From: Megamerina dolium
Taxonomy: Eukaryota > Arthropoda > Insecta > Diptera > Megamerinidae
Length of the DNA: 64,000 nt
NCBI GenBank assembly: GCA_963854835.1
Contig: OY978525.1
Coordinates: 106,896,917 to 106,960,916, forward strand
Direction: 5' to 3'
A model generated the notes under the pieces. It worked only from the letters and a program-made list of their open reading frames with translations, searched no databases and was not told the DNA's origin. Made by a program: the position numbers and the translations under genes. Below are positions 7,747-19,400 of this stretch, piece by piece (position 1 is the first letter of the stretch; the number at the start of each line of letters is the position of its first letter).

Positions 7747-9947
7747 ATGAATGAAACAATAACTACAGCGAATGCTGAGTTTTATTGCCGGGCATGCTTA
7801 AAAGAGCGCCGTCATCCAGGCGAAGTGTCAACCGCATCATCTTGGTATCATCTATATAGGGATCAGAATTTAATCAAATGGGTAGATGATGTTGCAGAAT
7901 TGGAATTTTTGCTACAAATGGGTGCTGAAAAATACCCAAAATATTTATGCGAGAAGTGCTACACACAAATAAAAATATTCAATGAATTTATTCGATTGGT
8001 GGAGTGTTCGACCGATGTACTTAAAAATGGAAATTATCATCTTCATTGCCGCACATGTATAATTGAGTGTCGCAAACCAAACAACACGTCCAATGATAGT
8101 TGGTATTATCTAGATGATCTAAAGAAATGGACAAATGATTTATTTCCATTGAAATTGTTAATGATAATTGATAAATTAAGTTATCCTCAATATATATGCC
8201 ACAAATGTTATACGAAACTAATCAACTTTAATGAATTCCTTAAATTGGTAAATCATGCAACAGATGAACTTAGTAGAATATTTGCGGTAAATACAGATAT
8301 AAATTTGGAAAATATTTTACCCAATGCTAATATCGAGGATGATGAAGAATTTTTGTTACCTGATTACGTACAAAATATTGAATTAAAAGAAACAAATGAA
8401 GTTAGTCCACAAGTAATTTCAGCAATTCAAATTTTTAAAACTTTTTTTAAACACTTAATTAATTGTAGACCCATGCAATTTCTGCGAAAACAAAAGTTGG
8501 GAAAGAGTTGGGTAGAAAGGCAAAGAGAACAATACATCAGGCCATTCCTTCTGAAGCATCTAATGACACTAAAGACAAGGAGTGTTGCATAAGTGCGAAG
8601 AAAAGACCATGCAACAATAATACAGCTGTTAATTTTGAACAGCCGCCATCGGATGGCGAAGAATTCATTTTAGATGAGAGTAGTTATATAGAAAAGGAAA
8701 AATTGAAAGACACAAGTCAAAATAATATTGGAGAAGACCCACAGGTATTTGAGAGTGTATGTGTATGTGTTTTTATCACATTAATTTAATAAATTTTTTT
8801 TATTTTAGACACCTAATCAACCTGCTAATAATAATGGAAATGAGAATGTCACCTGTAGTGTGCCAAAGGGAAGTGATCATAATCTTGATGGTATAGATAT
8901 AGAGCAATTTGGTTGTTTCAAATGTGGAGCTGGTTTTTCAAGTAGACTGTCATTTGTGGCTCATGAACGTGAACACATGGGTGAGTAATTATTTGTTTCT
9001 TGTTATATTTTGAAGCTATTACGTAACGCAACAATAACAAAATTTGTTAAATACAATTATTCTATACGGAATTTGTTTTTGTGTACTGTCGATCAAATAA
9101 TATTTATATATTTCTCATATTAGTCGTGGATGGTGGTTCAATTCCAAAGTCATTTTTTGGGCAAAGACAACATAAGGAACTTGAAAATAAAATTATTATA
9201 TTGGGTTAGTACAGTATACAAATTTTTTATACAAATATAAGCTGACTTCCAATTCTCCCAGGTCTTCTATATTCATCATTTTTCTTTATTTATAGAAGAT
9301 AAAGTGAATGTGCTGACAAAGCAATTGGAAATACTTCAACAAACACTGGATAATCAAAACTTCATTTTAGAAAAGCATAACATCCAACTGGAAACAATTA
9401 TTGATAAATCCTTTAATCAAAATGTCATCTTGGATATATTTCCTCTTAGGAGTTCACACGATTTAGCCAGAATAGAAAAATATATTCAAACCAATGACGT
9501 CACTGATTTGGTTAGTATTATAAATGCAAATTGAACATACATTTGTATATGTAATATTTGTTTTATAATACACAATAATAATAATTCTAATTCTAATTAT
9601 TCAACAGATTCAACGTATTAAGGAAAAAATAGGAAAATCAAATGTTTCCCAATGCATTCATATGTTTTTGGCCAAGGAATTATTATACGATGTTAATTGG
9701 GAAGGTCGGCACAACAAAATTGCATTGAAATCGATTAATCTTTTTACGAAAATAATTTACGGTACTTTCATTGATTTGTGTTTGTATATTTATATTGTAT
9801 CCATAATACAAAATATTGAAAACATTTTCAGATGCTGTTAAAAATGAAAATTATAGCATTTTGGAATATGAGCAGGATATGAAGAAAGGTGTTCGTGCAG
9901 TAAAAAATAGATTGAGCAATCGTAAAAGTCATGACCGTTTAAATTAA
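7747..9947 (+). CDS. Double-ZAD, C2H2, coiled-coil, DUF4806-like protein (paralogue 1)
   Basis: Seven exons: 7747-8412, 8469-8756, 8809-8980, 9124-9204, 9296-9510, 9608-9761, 9832-9947; 563 aa, all GT/AG with agreeing phases. The ATG at 7747 was chosen because the protein then aligns end to end with the paralogue at 12591. ZAD 1: C14, C17, C68, C71. ZAD 2: C101, C104, C151, C154, with WYYL and KCYTKL echoing ZAD 1, so this is an internal duplication. One C2H2 finger: C354, C357, H370, H374. Residues ~405-445 form a coiled coil, and ~450-545 resemble DUF4806 (FPL...VNW...). ZADs usually mediate homodimerisation of fly zinc-finger proteins; with a single finger, DNA specificity is doubtful, and an architectural or cofactor role is inferred. 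Basic stretches in exon 2 could be nuclear signals. Confidence 0.85.
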
Positions 9948-10670
9948 TCAATTAATGTGAATAATGCTTAATCGAATGTTGGTTGATAAGTTCCGACTTT
10001 CACACAAAAATTATGTTCTCTAGTAGTATGAGAAACTTAGTGCTCGTCCCATTTTGTATAATCGTCTTACGTACTATATATTTTTTTACATAAATTAATT
10101 GTAATTGGCCACATATACTGAATAAGATTATATTTGTTATATTCTAGTTTAATTTCCCTAAAACATTATAAATTTATTTTACTTGCCAGTTTTAATAAAT
10201 GTAAATGCTCGTGTATAATGATATAAAATTTACAGGTAGTTCCGTTTTCATTCCCTCACATAATTTTTGGCAAATAGTCGAGAACATGACTTATTTAATT
10301 TGGCAATTTTCTAGAGAATCTAAAAAACATGTATGTACATATATATATTAGGGTGATCTTTAAAATTAAATGATTGATTTTAAAGTCATCCCCTCAATCG
10401 GTAATACCAGCTTCAGATTCTTCTATGGAGACTCAAACATTTTAAAATTCTAAACAATATTTATACAATATTTTTCACTTAGAAATGTGGTCAAAATTTG
10501 AAGTAAAACTTAAAAATTTAGGGATTTTTAAAAAAAAAATGTACGGTCAATTAGTAACAAAAATTTGATTTTATTAAATTGTTTTTTATGTTTTCTTGTA
10601 GTTATTATCAAAAAAATGTGAATTTCAAAACAAAAACTCAAAATATCTTTACCAACTTTCGGTTGTGTAC
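9948..10670. other. 3' region of ZAD gene 1 and intergenic DNA
   Basis: A+T-rich, with the poly(A) hexamer at 10194. I see no further gene, repeat or RNA here. Confidence 0.5.
10194..10199 (+). terminator. Candidate poly(A) signal, ZAD gene 1
   Basis: AATAAA lies 247 bp after the stop of the gene ending at 9947. It is the first canonical hexamer I see downstream. Confidence 0.4.
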
Positions 10671-10903
10671 CTACAGTAAACAAAACATTTTATTTAAGTG
10701 CCAACCTGGATTGTAAATAAGCCATTTTTTTTTACCTAGATTTTTCAGTCTACGAAAAATGCTCATTTGGTTTACATTAAACTTTTTAGCTGATTTTCTT
10801 ACAGATAGACCTTCTTCTTTGACAGGTTGAATTGTTTTTTCCAAACTTCCAATGTCAATTACAGCTCTACCTTTTTTACATACTTTTCTTTTACCACCCA
10901 AGG
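10671..10903 (-). pseudogene. Pipsqueak-type helix-turn-helix fragment (transposase relic)
   Basis: About 76 open residues on the minus strand resemble an HTH_psq/CENP-B N-terminal domain (basic start, then LSVRKSAKKFNVNQMSIFRRL). Such domains begin pogo/Tigger and related DDE transposases. The reading ends without a catalytic domain. Its start abuts the plus-strand Harbinger remnant at about 10903, so a rearrangement joint lies there. It could instead be part of a host psq-domain gene, but no flanking exon was found. Confidence 0.5.
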
Positions 10904-11225
10904 TAATAATTTATCAGATGCCGAAGAAAATTATAATAGGCAACATCGCAAGGCAAGGAATTGCATCGAACGTTGCTTTGGCGTACTGAAATCTAGATTT
11001 CGTTGTCTTCTGAAGGAGAGAGTGTTAATGTACGACCCAATTTTACACAACGTCATAATCATGAGCAACATCAATGACAACATGGTTGACAAAATAGAGT
11101 ATAACGGTCTCTCAAATGGTGTTGAAGAAATATATGATAGCAGTGAGGTGGCAGTTACTACTCAAGGTGTATCCACAAGGCAAGATGTTGTTAAAAAGCT
11201 ATTTCACTTTTTAAAAATTATATAA
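10904..11225 (+). pseudogene. PIF/Harbinger transposase, C-terminal remnant
   Basis: The frame carries the hallmark end of Harbinger DDE nucleases: AEENYNRQHRKARNCIERCF, then GVLKSRFRCL, where the E after RNCI is the likely last catalytic acidic residue. Everything upstream (the DDE core) is missing, and the sequence joins a foreign HTH fragment at ~10903. The usual Cys/His end is replaced by about 60 unmatched residues. It is dead as an enzyme. It converges with the open Myb/SANT-like gene to its right, the arrangement expected of an old two-gene Harbinger element. Confidence 0.75.
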
Positions 11226-11475
11226 TACTTGACTCCCACAAGTGGTTGAAATCGCTAATACTTATGTATATACTTATAAGCATTTGTCTGTCGTCTCAGT
11301 CGTTTTAATTATTGTTTCAATATGTAATAACCTTTTATTAATAATAATAGTCTTAAAAACATTTATCCTATAAATATAATATATATCATTATATATTTAA
11401 AATAAGATTAAAAAATAATAATAATAATAAATAAAAGTAAATACTGTACAGTTTAAATATAATGTAATAATTAAA

Positions 11476-12404
11476 TCAAATTGCTTTGGAATGGATGCAA
11501 GAGCATCCAGCTTTTGCAATTACAGCAAGTGCATCCGCTTTTTGTTTCTCTATACCATTACGCTTTTCCGCAATCTCATTCCTTCTAATTGCAGCTGCTA
11601 ATTTTGCTTCTTCAATTGCAATTTTCTTCTCCAATTTTAGCAATTTGATTTTAGTTTCCTCAAGAGAAGGGTTCCGTCTTTTTTTGGCCTGCCGTACTGG
11701 CGGTGCGCCCTGCGACGTTCCAGCTGCAGTAGTAATTGCAGTTGGTCGGTCGTAATCATCCTCAAGATACTGATAACAAATTAATATGTTTATTGGTTCA
11801 TTAATGGAAAAATCATGCCAAATGGGACTCTATTGATTTACAAACCTCAATTTCTGAACTATCGTTGACTGACGGAAATAGCTCAACGGTGCATATTGTA
11901 CCCAAACTTCTCAGCAATTATAAAGGAAATAGTTACACAAATTAAGATTTTATTTATAAAAATGTATATCACGCACCATTGGTTCACCAACTTCCGTTTG
12001 CCCTACAACCGCTTTCCATCGCAAATTTCAAGTCCTGGGCTTTTTGTTTGGCCTTACTCCTACGAGCAATAAAGAAACCTCATTAAAGCTATTATTATTT
12101 CCGGCATTTTCGAAATCACCATTTCTTAAAAAATGATTACCTTATGTTCACCCATGCTCTCTTCCAACCTTCGCCATCTTTGAAGGCTCCTTCACATGCA
12201 TTCAACATGTCCGCGAAAACCGTCCATTGCTCTTGCAAACTTTTGTGGCCCGCATCATTTTCTAAAATGAATATAAACTATTTATATCAATTTAAAATTA
12301 GACGAATGCTAATTATACCCATCATGTGCGAGGTCCATATGCTCTTCCAAATACTGTATGAGCATAAATTTTTGCTCCTTCGTTACTGGTCTGTTGTTCT
12401 CCAT
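11476..12404 (-). CDS. Myb/SANT-like DNA-binding protein, PIF/Harbinger type
   Basis: Five exons on minus: 12404-12319, 12239-12141, 12059-11988, 11906-11846, 11769-11476; 203 aa, with every splice GT/AG and every phase consistent. The N-terminal trihelix-like part starts with a conserved E-Q-K-F/LIQYLEEH helix, has a W-x-x-F-x-x-x-L-N segment and ends with W-K-R-A-W, typical of the second ORF of Harbinger elements and of MSANTD-like host genes. The C-terminus (~140-195) is a Lys/Glu/Ala coiled coil (LKLEKKIAIEEAKLAAAI). In Harbinger elements this protein binds the ends and imports the transposase. Here the transposase is a relic while this frame is clean, which raises domestication. Exon 2's acceptor was chosen by phase and is the weakest joint. 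Confidence 0.65.
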
Positions 12405-12493
12405 TTTCTGCAATAAGATTTTAATAACATTTAAAGATATGTTCAACAATTTTATTCAAATTATCGCTGCAGGACGCCTATTTCTTATTCAAC

Positions 12494-12501
12494 TATCGAT
12501 A
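12494..12501 (+). promoter_or_regulatory. TATCGATA (DRE-like) element of ZAD gene 2
   Basis: A perfect TATCGATA lies 90 bp before the ATG at 12591, followed by an AT run and TATCGCTC. The paralogue has the same octamer 135 bp before its ATG. DREF control is inferred from Drosophila. Confidence 0.5.
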
Positions 12502-12590
12502 TATTATATATATATCGCTCATCGTAGCCATTGCTGTTATCGACATTAAACTATCGGTGAGTTATAGTAGATTTTTGCGCAAATACAAGT

Positions 12591-14518
12591 ATGGGAGAAA
12601 AAATAACTTCAGCAAATTGTGAACTTTATTGCCGGGCATGTTTAAAAGAATACCGTCGTTTTGACCAAGTGCCTGCCGTGCCATCATGGTATCATCTGTA
12701 CGAAGATTCGAATTTGTCCAAATGGATAAATGATGTTGCAGAACTGGAATTTTCACTACAAATGGGTACCTCAAAATATCCAAAATATTTATGCGGCAAA
12801 TGTTATACACAAATAAAAAATTTTGATGAGTTTATGCAAATGGTGGAGCAGGCGACTATTACACTTGAAAATGTTTTTGCAACAGATATTGCAGTAGAAA
12901 GCTCCACATGTATAACAACTTTAAATGCTGATCTCTACTGTCGCACATGTATATCTTCGTTCCGTGCACCAGGCAAAAAGCCGACTATTGGCTGGTATTA
13001 TATAGAGAATCTAAAGAAATGGACAAATGATATATTTCCCATAAAATTATTAATGATCATTGATAAATTAAGCCATTCGCGTTATGTATGCAGCAAATGT
13101 TATACAAAACTCGTAGCCTTTAATGAATTTCTCAAAATGGTGAATCGCTCTACAGAGGAACTTAGTAGAATATTCGCTTTAGGAGATCAATCAAAAAAGA
13201 ATGCTAATACAGATGAGAGACTCGAAAATATTTTAATTGATTCTAATATCGAGACGGTGAATGCTGAAGAGTTTCACTCACAGGTTGCTGATACTAATAA
13301 AAGTAATGTTGGAGAAGATCATGGCTTATTTGAGTGCACTGTAAGTAAAAACTCATTTCAGAACGTGCAATTTTAAAACTAACTTTAAAATAATTCTAGT
13401 CGCTTGAGAATTATTCTGAAGCTGCTGATAATTCTCAGCTTGGATCTATAGATAAGAATAAAGAGCACTGTGTAAGAGTGAATAGAAGGCCACGAAAAAC
13501 GCGTAAATATTCTTCTGATGCATTTGATGATAAGGAGAAGGAACATTGTACAACAGTGAAGAAAAGACGTGCAAATCATGTTGATGAAAATAATGAAGAA
13601 TCTCAATTATTCCATTGTCTCAAATGTGGAGTAAATTTTTCATGTAGAATTTCATTTGCGGCTCATGAACGTGAACATATCGGTAAGAATTGTTTATGTC
13701 TATGCTTGTTTTATTGTTCATATTGTCAAATAGGCAATAATTTAGAGTTTCAAAATTATTGGTTTTTTTTTTTCAAATAAGAATTAGACGGAATATCGGT
13801 ACCAATACGCCTAGACCAACAACCACAGAATGAGATTCAGAGTAAATTTATTAAATTGGGTTAGTAGTATTAAATATAATGTTGTTTTAGTTTTATATAT
13901 ACAAATTCCTACTAAAATTTTTTTTTGATTCCAGAAGATAAAGTTAATATCCTGACAGAGCAATTGGAAAAACTTCAAAAAACTTTGGATAATCAAAAAT
14001 CCATTTTAGAAAAACAGGCCATACATTTGGATACAATGATTGAAACATCTTTTAAACGAGGTACAAATTTCGATATATTTCCTCTTAAAAGTAAAAGCGA
14101 TTTGACCAAAGTGGAGGAATATATTAGAACTCATGACGAATCTAATTTGGTAGGTGGTTGTAAATTACACATACATATACAACTCAATTTTATGATTTTT
14201 AATTGTTCAACAGATCGAATATATTAAGAAGATCATACAAGATGCAAATGTTTCCGAATGTATGAACATTTTTTTCTCCGTTGACTTTCTATCAAAAGTG
14301 GATTGGGAAGCTTCTACCGGGAAAATTGGTTTAAGTACGACCAAACTCTTTTCTAAACTGATTTACGGTACATTAAGATAAATCTGTATATATATGTATG
14401 TATGTGTTTGCATAATCGAAAATATTAAACACATTTTCCAGAAGCTGTTAAAAATCCTAACTATGGATTGTTGGAATATGCGCAGGATATAATAGCGGGG
14501 CTACATAAAAGAAAATGA
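12591..14518 (+). CDS. Double-ZAD, C2H2, coiled-coil, DUF4806-like protein (paralogue 2)
   Basis: Six exons: 12591-13340, 13400-13682, 13782-13859, 13935-14149, 14214-14367, 14442-14518; 518 aa, phases consistent, and exons 4 and 5 equal in length (215 and 154 nt) to their counterparts in the gene at 7747. ZAD 1: C14, C17, C68, C71; ZAD 2: C117, C120, C167, C170. A basic, possibly nuclear-localising stretch precedes one C2H2 finger (C323, C326, H339, H343). Then come a coiled coil (LTEQLEKLQKTLDN...) and a DUF4806-like end. The order of two linker blocks (a GED motif and a Lys/Arg-Cys motif) is swapped relative to paralogue 1. The function is unknown; a chromatin-bound dimerising protein is the family-based guess. 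Confidence 0.87.
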
Positions 14519-16442
14519 GAGTTTTCGGAAATGTGGATCGGAAACCTTCGGCTCATTTAATGTCTTAAGCTGTAAACATAATTAAAGCGAATGATTTTTC
14601 ATTCCAATTAATTCGAAAATTGATAAGTTGTATTCAATACAAAAGAAAAACTTGGTAGAGTGAACGAGACAGTAAAATCCTCTCACATTCACCAAATAAA
14701 CGCGTATCTGTGGCCATTTAGTGTTTTTTCGTTTTTACATATTCAGATACATATTAAAGAGATGAAAAAACGAATGATAACTATAAAGCTGAAGTCCCAT
14801 ACCAGATTTTTCAGCCGTTGCGGCTTTCGTAGTCGTTTAGGCGCGCAACTCTACAACAAAATTTTCGCGATTGACGTTTCTCCAAAGATTTGACATTTTG
14901 CAGTAAATATTATCATTATTCAAATTTCACTAATTTAAATTTAAAAATATTATTTTATGAAATGCAAAGCGATTTAGTGCCATTGAAGTTTATCGATTTC
15001 ATGGTGTTTGTAAATAAAACTATTTGTAGGGATGAGATTTTCAACAAATCAGATATCGACAAACAAGTTCGACAAACTTAATACTTTTTTTACCATTTAA
15101 TTTTAACTGATTTAGTACTTTTGTTCATGTTTTTCGTATTAATTTTCATATAATAAAATATTTCCATTTGTTTTATTGTCTGAAATTTGTGTAAAATACG
15201 CCAAGTGATTTCTATTACACCATTACCATAATTATACTCACCAGCACTAATGTTCGAATGAGTTAAATGACGGCTGAAAAGCCTGAAACAAGTTCGAAAG
15301 ACTGGTTGTGGAGCCGATTCCATCAGAGATCTTAGAATACATTCTAAGTCCTCTGACTAAGCGTGTTCGTGTTTTTCATTTTTGACCTAAATGATTGAGC
15401 AAACATGACTAATAGCACAAATGAAGTATCAATATATTTAAATGGCTAAATTGCTCGTTCCAAACAATTTTTGAAGTATTGTAGCATCAATTAAAACATT
15501 GACGGGAGAGTATAAAGAAGAATAACATTGACGGGAAACATTCATTATCAATGTTTTCCGTCAGTATATATTTGCTGTTAACTTTAGCGAGAAATGAAAT
15601 TTTTGTTGTGTTGAGAAATGAACTCTGAACAAAAGAGAAGAATGAACAATTCACTTCAAACGTTTTGCTGCCGATAATTCATTATCTGTTTGCTGTTAAT
15701 ATTTTTCTGTATTTTACTTCGTGTTCAGTGTTCGATTGATGCTCAATTTCATGGCGAAATTTTTTGCATCAATTAATATCTTCTGCTAAAATAATCTCGC
15801 TTTAGTTGAAGTGGTAAGTGGAAGTAAGTTCCTGAATTGTGCTACGTATTCATTTCTAAACACAGAGACAATGTCACAATTGAAAATCGAATCATGAATC
15901 GATTTTAACGGGTGAGTGAAAACAAAAAAATATAGACATCAAGCATTGGTTACAAAGAATCGGCATAAAATCAAAAAACAGCAAACATCTACACAAAACA
16001 TTGCCTCGGGTCTTCTTCCCGGAATATACTGGGGTCCTTCCAGGTCAAGGATTGCCAACTCTACGAAAAAAATTCTGCTACAACAACAAAACAATAACAT
16101 TGTTATTTCATTTAAAATTCTACTTTCATATTTTATATATGTATGTCGTCTAATATGAATATTTACTAGTTAGTACAAATTGAATTTATTATTATTATCA
16201 AAACAATATAACATAAATAGTATAATTTCATAGCCATCTAATTATTGAAATATTGTATTGCAACCCTGTTGTGAAAATGCAAATTTTGACAGCAGTTTGC
16301 ATATGACATTTATTCGTATATTTGCCGCATTGCTGTCAGAGTCTTGATGCATTTATGTATTGATACATTTGATTTGTTGTGTGATTTCGTTCTTGTCAAA
16401 TAGAAATTGTTAAAGGAAACAAACATTTGAATATCGATTAAA
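14519..16442. other. Intergenic region between ZAD gene 2 and HTH-SAM gene
   Basis: No gene recognised. It holds a 13-bp stem-loop at 15530-15562 (GACGGGAAACATT against AATGTTTTCCGTC) with a nearby direct repeat of ACATTGACGGGA. It also holds a possible inverted pair, CAGATTTTTCAGCCGT (14803-14818) against ACGGCTGAAAAGCCTG (15270-15285), that might mark a small mobile element. TATCGATT sits 3 nt before the next gene's ATG. Confidence 0.5.
14581..14586 (+). terminator. Candidate variant poly(A) signal, ZAD gene 2
   Basis: ATTAAA lies 62 bp after the stop codon at 14518. It is a common weaker variant. Confidence 0.3.
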
Positions 16443-19400
16443 ATGAATCGTAAAATACCGTTAGAAAAGAAAATATTAATGAAAAACCTTCTTGAAATTG
16501 GATGGAATCAAACGGAAATTGCAAATAGATTTCAAGTTTCCCGGAAGGTAGTATATAACATTGCCAAGAAGATTGCAGATGGTTTACCGCTTGATAGCCC
16601 AAGTAATTGCAAAACCTCAATAGGTTAGTTCATTACATTCATTTGGCAAGTATTATTAATTAGTTGAAGTTAACAAATATATATTTAAATATTTATTAAA
16701 ATACATATGGATATGTTGAACTCGATGAAATTCCGAAGCAATAAACTTGTGAATTTGTTGTCATTGTGATGCTGTGGTTTAAATGAGATTAATAACTATT
16801 GTCAGCTGAGCAAAACGGATTAGTTCATCGTATCAATGGGTCTTGTAATTGAGTACATTCTTTCTACCTTGCCTTCGTTCGTCACCAGTGTTATATATTT
16901 GCTTGTACTACTGTGATGCAAACCTCTTGTCAATTTGTTTCATAACTCACGGAAGGAAAAAAATAATTCTTAGAAGTGTCAGCTTTAATTATGTCGGCAA
17001 AAATTCAGAATGGCACGCTTTGAGGAAAAAAAAAATGATAATTTACTAGTATAAAGCTTATTATTGTGAACATAAACAAAAAAAAAATATATTTTGTAGC
17101 AACGGCTACAACTGTCGTAGCTCAAGGTTAAAGTTCAAATTTGCTATCAGTATTATTTAACACACTCCCAATTTCTTTCTATGATTAGGGATATCAAGAG
17201 AAGTGTGATATTTTTGTAACTTTTTTTATTGATATACATATGTATGCCATTCTATATAAAGTTTGTATTGAAGCAATGAAGAATAAAATTTGTATAAATA
17301 TTTTTTTTTTCGAAAAAAACAACTTTTTTAAAAGCTGTTTATAAAATTATTTTATTTTTTTCATAATTTTATAAAAGTAATTATATATCAATGAAAAGTT
17401 TGAAAATAATTTTGAGTGATTTCGATCTTAATCCATAAAATAAGCTCTATATGACCCAATGTTGTTCCCCTCACAGGTTGATGGGATTCTGCACTTGTTC
17501 CACGAATTGTTTTTCAAATTTCTTTGGAATGGCAAAGCAATTGCTACATCATTGCATTGAGATTAGAAATAAAAGTAGTGTTATTACTAAGATTTTTTTA
17601 ATATGCCCCAATGCTTAGAACATGGATTTAGAGTAGTGTAACATTAGCACCTCCCAAATATTCCACCAACAACTATTTACATATTACAGAATTCATTAAA
17701 TTCATTTGGCAATGGTATGACAGTCGACGAATACGACTGAATTCATTTTGTAATATTTATCAACGTACAATAGCACTGGAAGAGAAGATCGGTCAAAGGG
17801 TTCGAGAGAGAGAGAGTCTATAAAAATTATTTGTTTCCTATAAAATGATATTTCTATGCGCTTTATTTTATGAATTTATGTAGCGAACCAAGAAATGTGG
17901 ACAAAATAACAAATAAATTGCATCCGATAAAAGCATATTTAAATGTAATTAATTTTATTTGTACTTTACCGGCATATATGTATGTATATGCTTATGAGTA
18001 GAGGTGCGCTTAAGCAGTATTTAAATTCTTGACATGATGTTTGACAGACTTGATTACAAAATCACGTATTTTGTGCGTGCCTAAGCGTAGATCTCACAAA
18101 TGGACTGCTTGTAATTCTAATAATTGATATATTATCGGGTGTAGTAAAAAGAAATCTATTATTTTTCCAATAGATGGCTTTAGTAATCTGTATCCCGCTT
18201 TGTATAAGTGCGATCGGGTTACGCTAGATGGCGTTACAAAGATAGTATTTTGTACTAAATAAACTTCTCAGGCAGTTTTGTGATAGCTTGACTCATTATT
18301 GTTTGAGCACACGTCAAAGATGGGCACCAGTGCTCTGGGAGGCTAATTGTAGAAAATATCGATAAAATAATGGAAATCGTCGAGTCTGACCGAGCTAAAC
18401 GTTCCACAAAAACCGTTTGGAATCATTTAAATAAGGCTAAATACAAAAAGAAACTCGATGTATGGGTGCCACACGAGTTAACGCAAAAAAAAACCTCATG
18501 GACTGAATTTCCATCTGCGAATCACTGCTGAATCGCAACAAAATCGATCCATTTCTGAAGCGAATGGTTACTGGTGATGAAAAAAGTGGGTCACTTACGA
18601 CAATATCAAGCGAAAACGGTCGTGGTCGATTAGCGGTGAGCCGGCGCAAACGATGGTCAAACCAAGATTGACGGTCAGGAAGGTTTTGCTATGTGTTTGG
18701 TGTGTTTGGCAGGGAATCATCTACTATGAGCTGCTCCCCTACGGCCAAACTCTTAATTCGAACCTGTACTGTTAACAATTTCACCGTCTGAAGAAAGCAA
18801 TCGCCCAGCTTTGGCCAATAGGAGAGGAATTGTGTTCCATTAGGACAACGCCAGGTCACACACATCGATAGTGACTTGTCAGAAGCTCCGGGAGCTTGGC
18901 TGGGAGGTTCTTATGCATACACCTTATAGTCCGGACCTGGCACCAAGTGATTACTACGTGTTCCTATCTATGGCAAATGATTTTGCTGGTGAAAAATTCG
19001 CCTCAAGAGAAGCTTGTGAAAATCGACTGTCCCAGTTCTTTGCCAATAGGGACGAAATTACCTTCAAAATGGCAACAAGTTTTCGAACAAAATGGTGCTT
19101 ATTTGATCTAAATATTTGACCCACATAAATCTAAATAAAATAAAATCTATAAAGACCGGCTTTAATATTAAACTTTATTTATTAAATCATTCTTTATCTC
19201 TTATAACATTTAGATAACAAAAAGAACCCAAAGAAGAAAAAGCCAAAGATGAAGAAAAAATCCAATCGTGCATATATCAATTTGGATAACAATAATGACA
19301 ATAATAATGATAATTGCAATGTAGAAGCTGATGTTGGTCATGATTATGATTTAGAACAAGATTCAAATCTAAATTGTAATAATGGAAATGATACCATATT

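Noticed and set aside
7524..7754. Open frame of 76 codons overlapping the start of ZAD gene 1
   Set aside because: Another frame over the 5' leader, with no domain and no counterpart upstream of the paralogue; the ZAD frame explains the region.
8413..8592. Continuation of ZAD gene 1 exon 1 through 8413-8592 to a stop (tail ...LKTRSVA)
   Set aside because: The last ~60 residues have no paralogue match. Removing a 56-bp GT-AG intron restores a frame matching the paralogue's Lys/Arg-Cys and GED blocks.
11486..11755. Plus-strand 89-codon frame
   Set aside because: It is the complement of the coiled-coil exon of the minus-strand Myb/SANT-like gene.
12261..12280. Acceptor TTTTAG at ~12262 for exon 2 of the Myb/SANT-like gene
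   Set aside because: It gives an immediate in-frame TGA. The acceptor 22 nt further on gives an open frame with the expected Trp motif.
16443..16628. Exon 1 of the HTH-SAM gene as a stand-alone Tc1 transposase relic
   Set aside because: No downstream Tc1 catalytic sequence or inverted termini follow, while a good donor matches the phase of the SAM exon. Kept as an alternative only.
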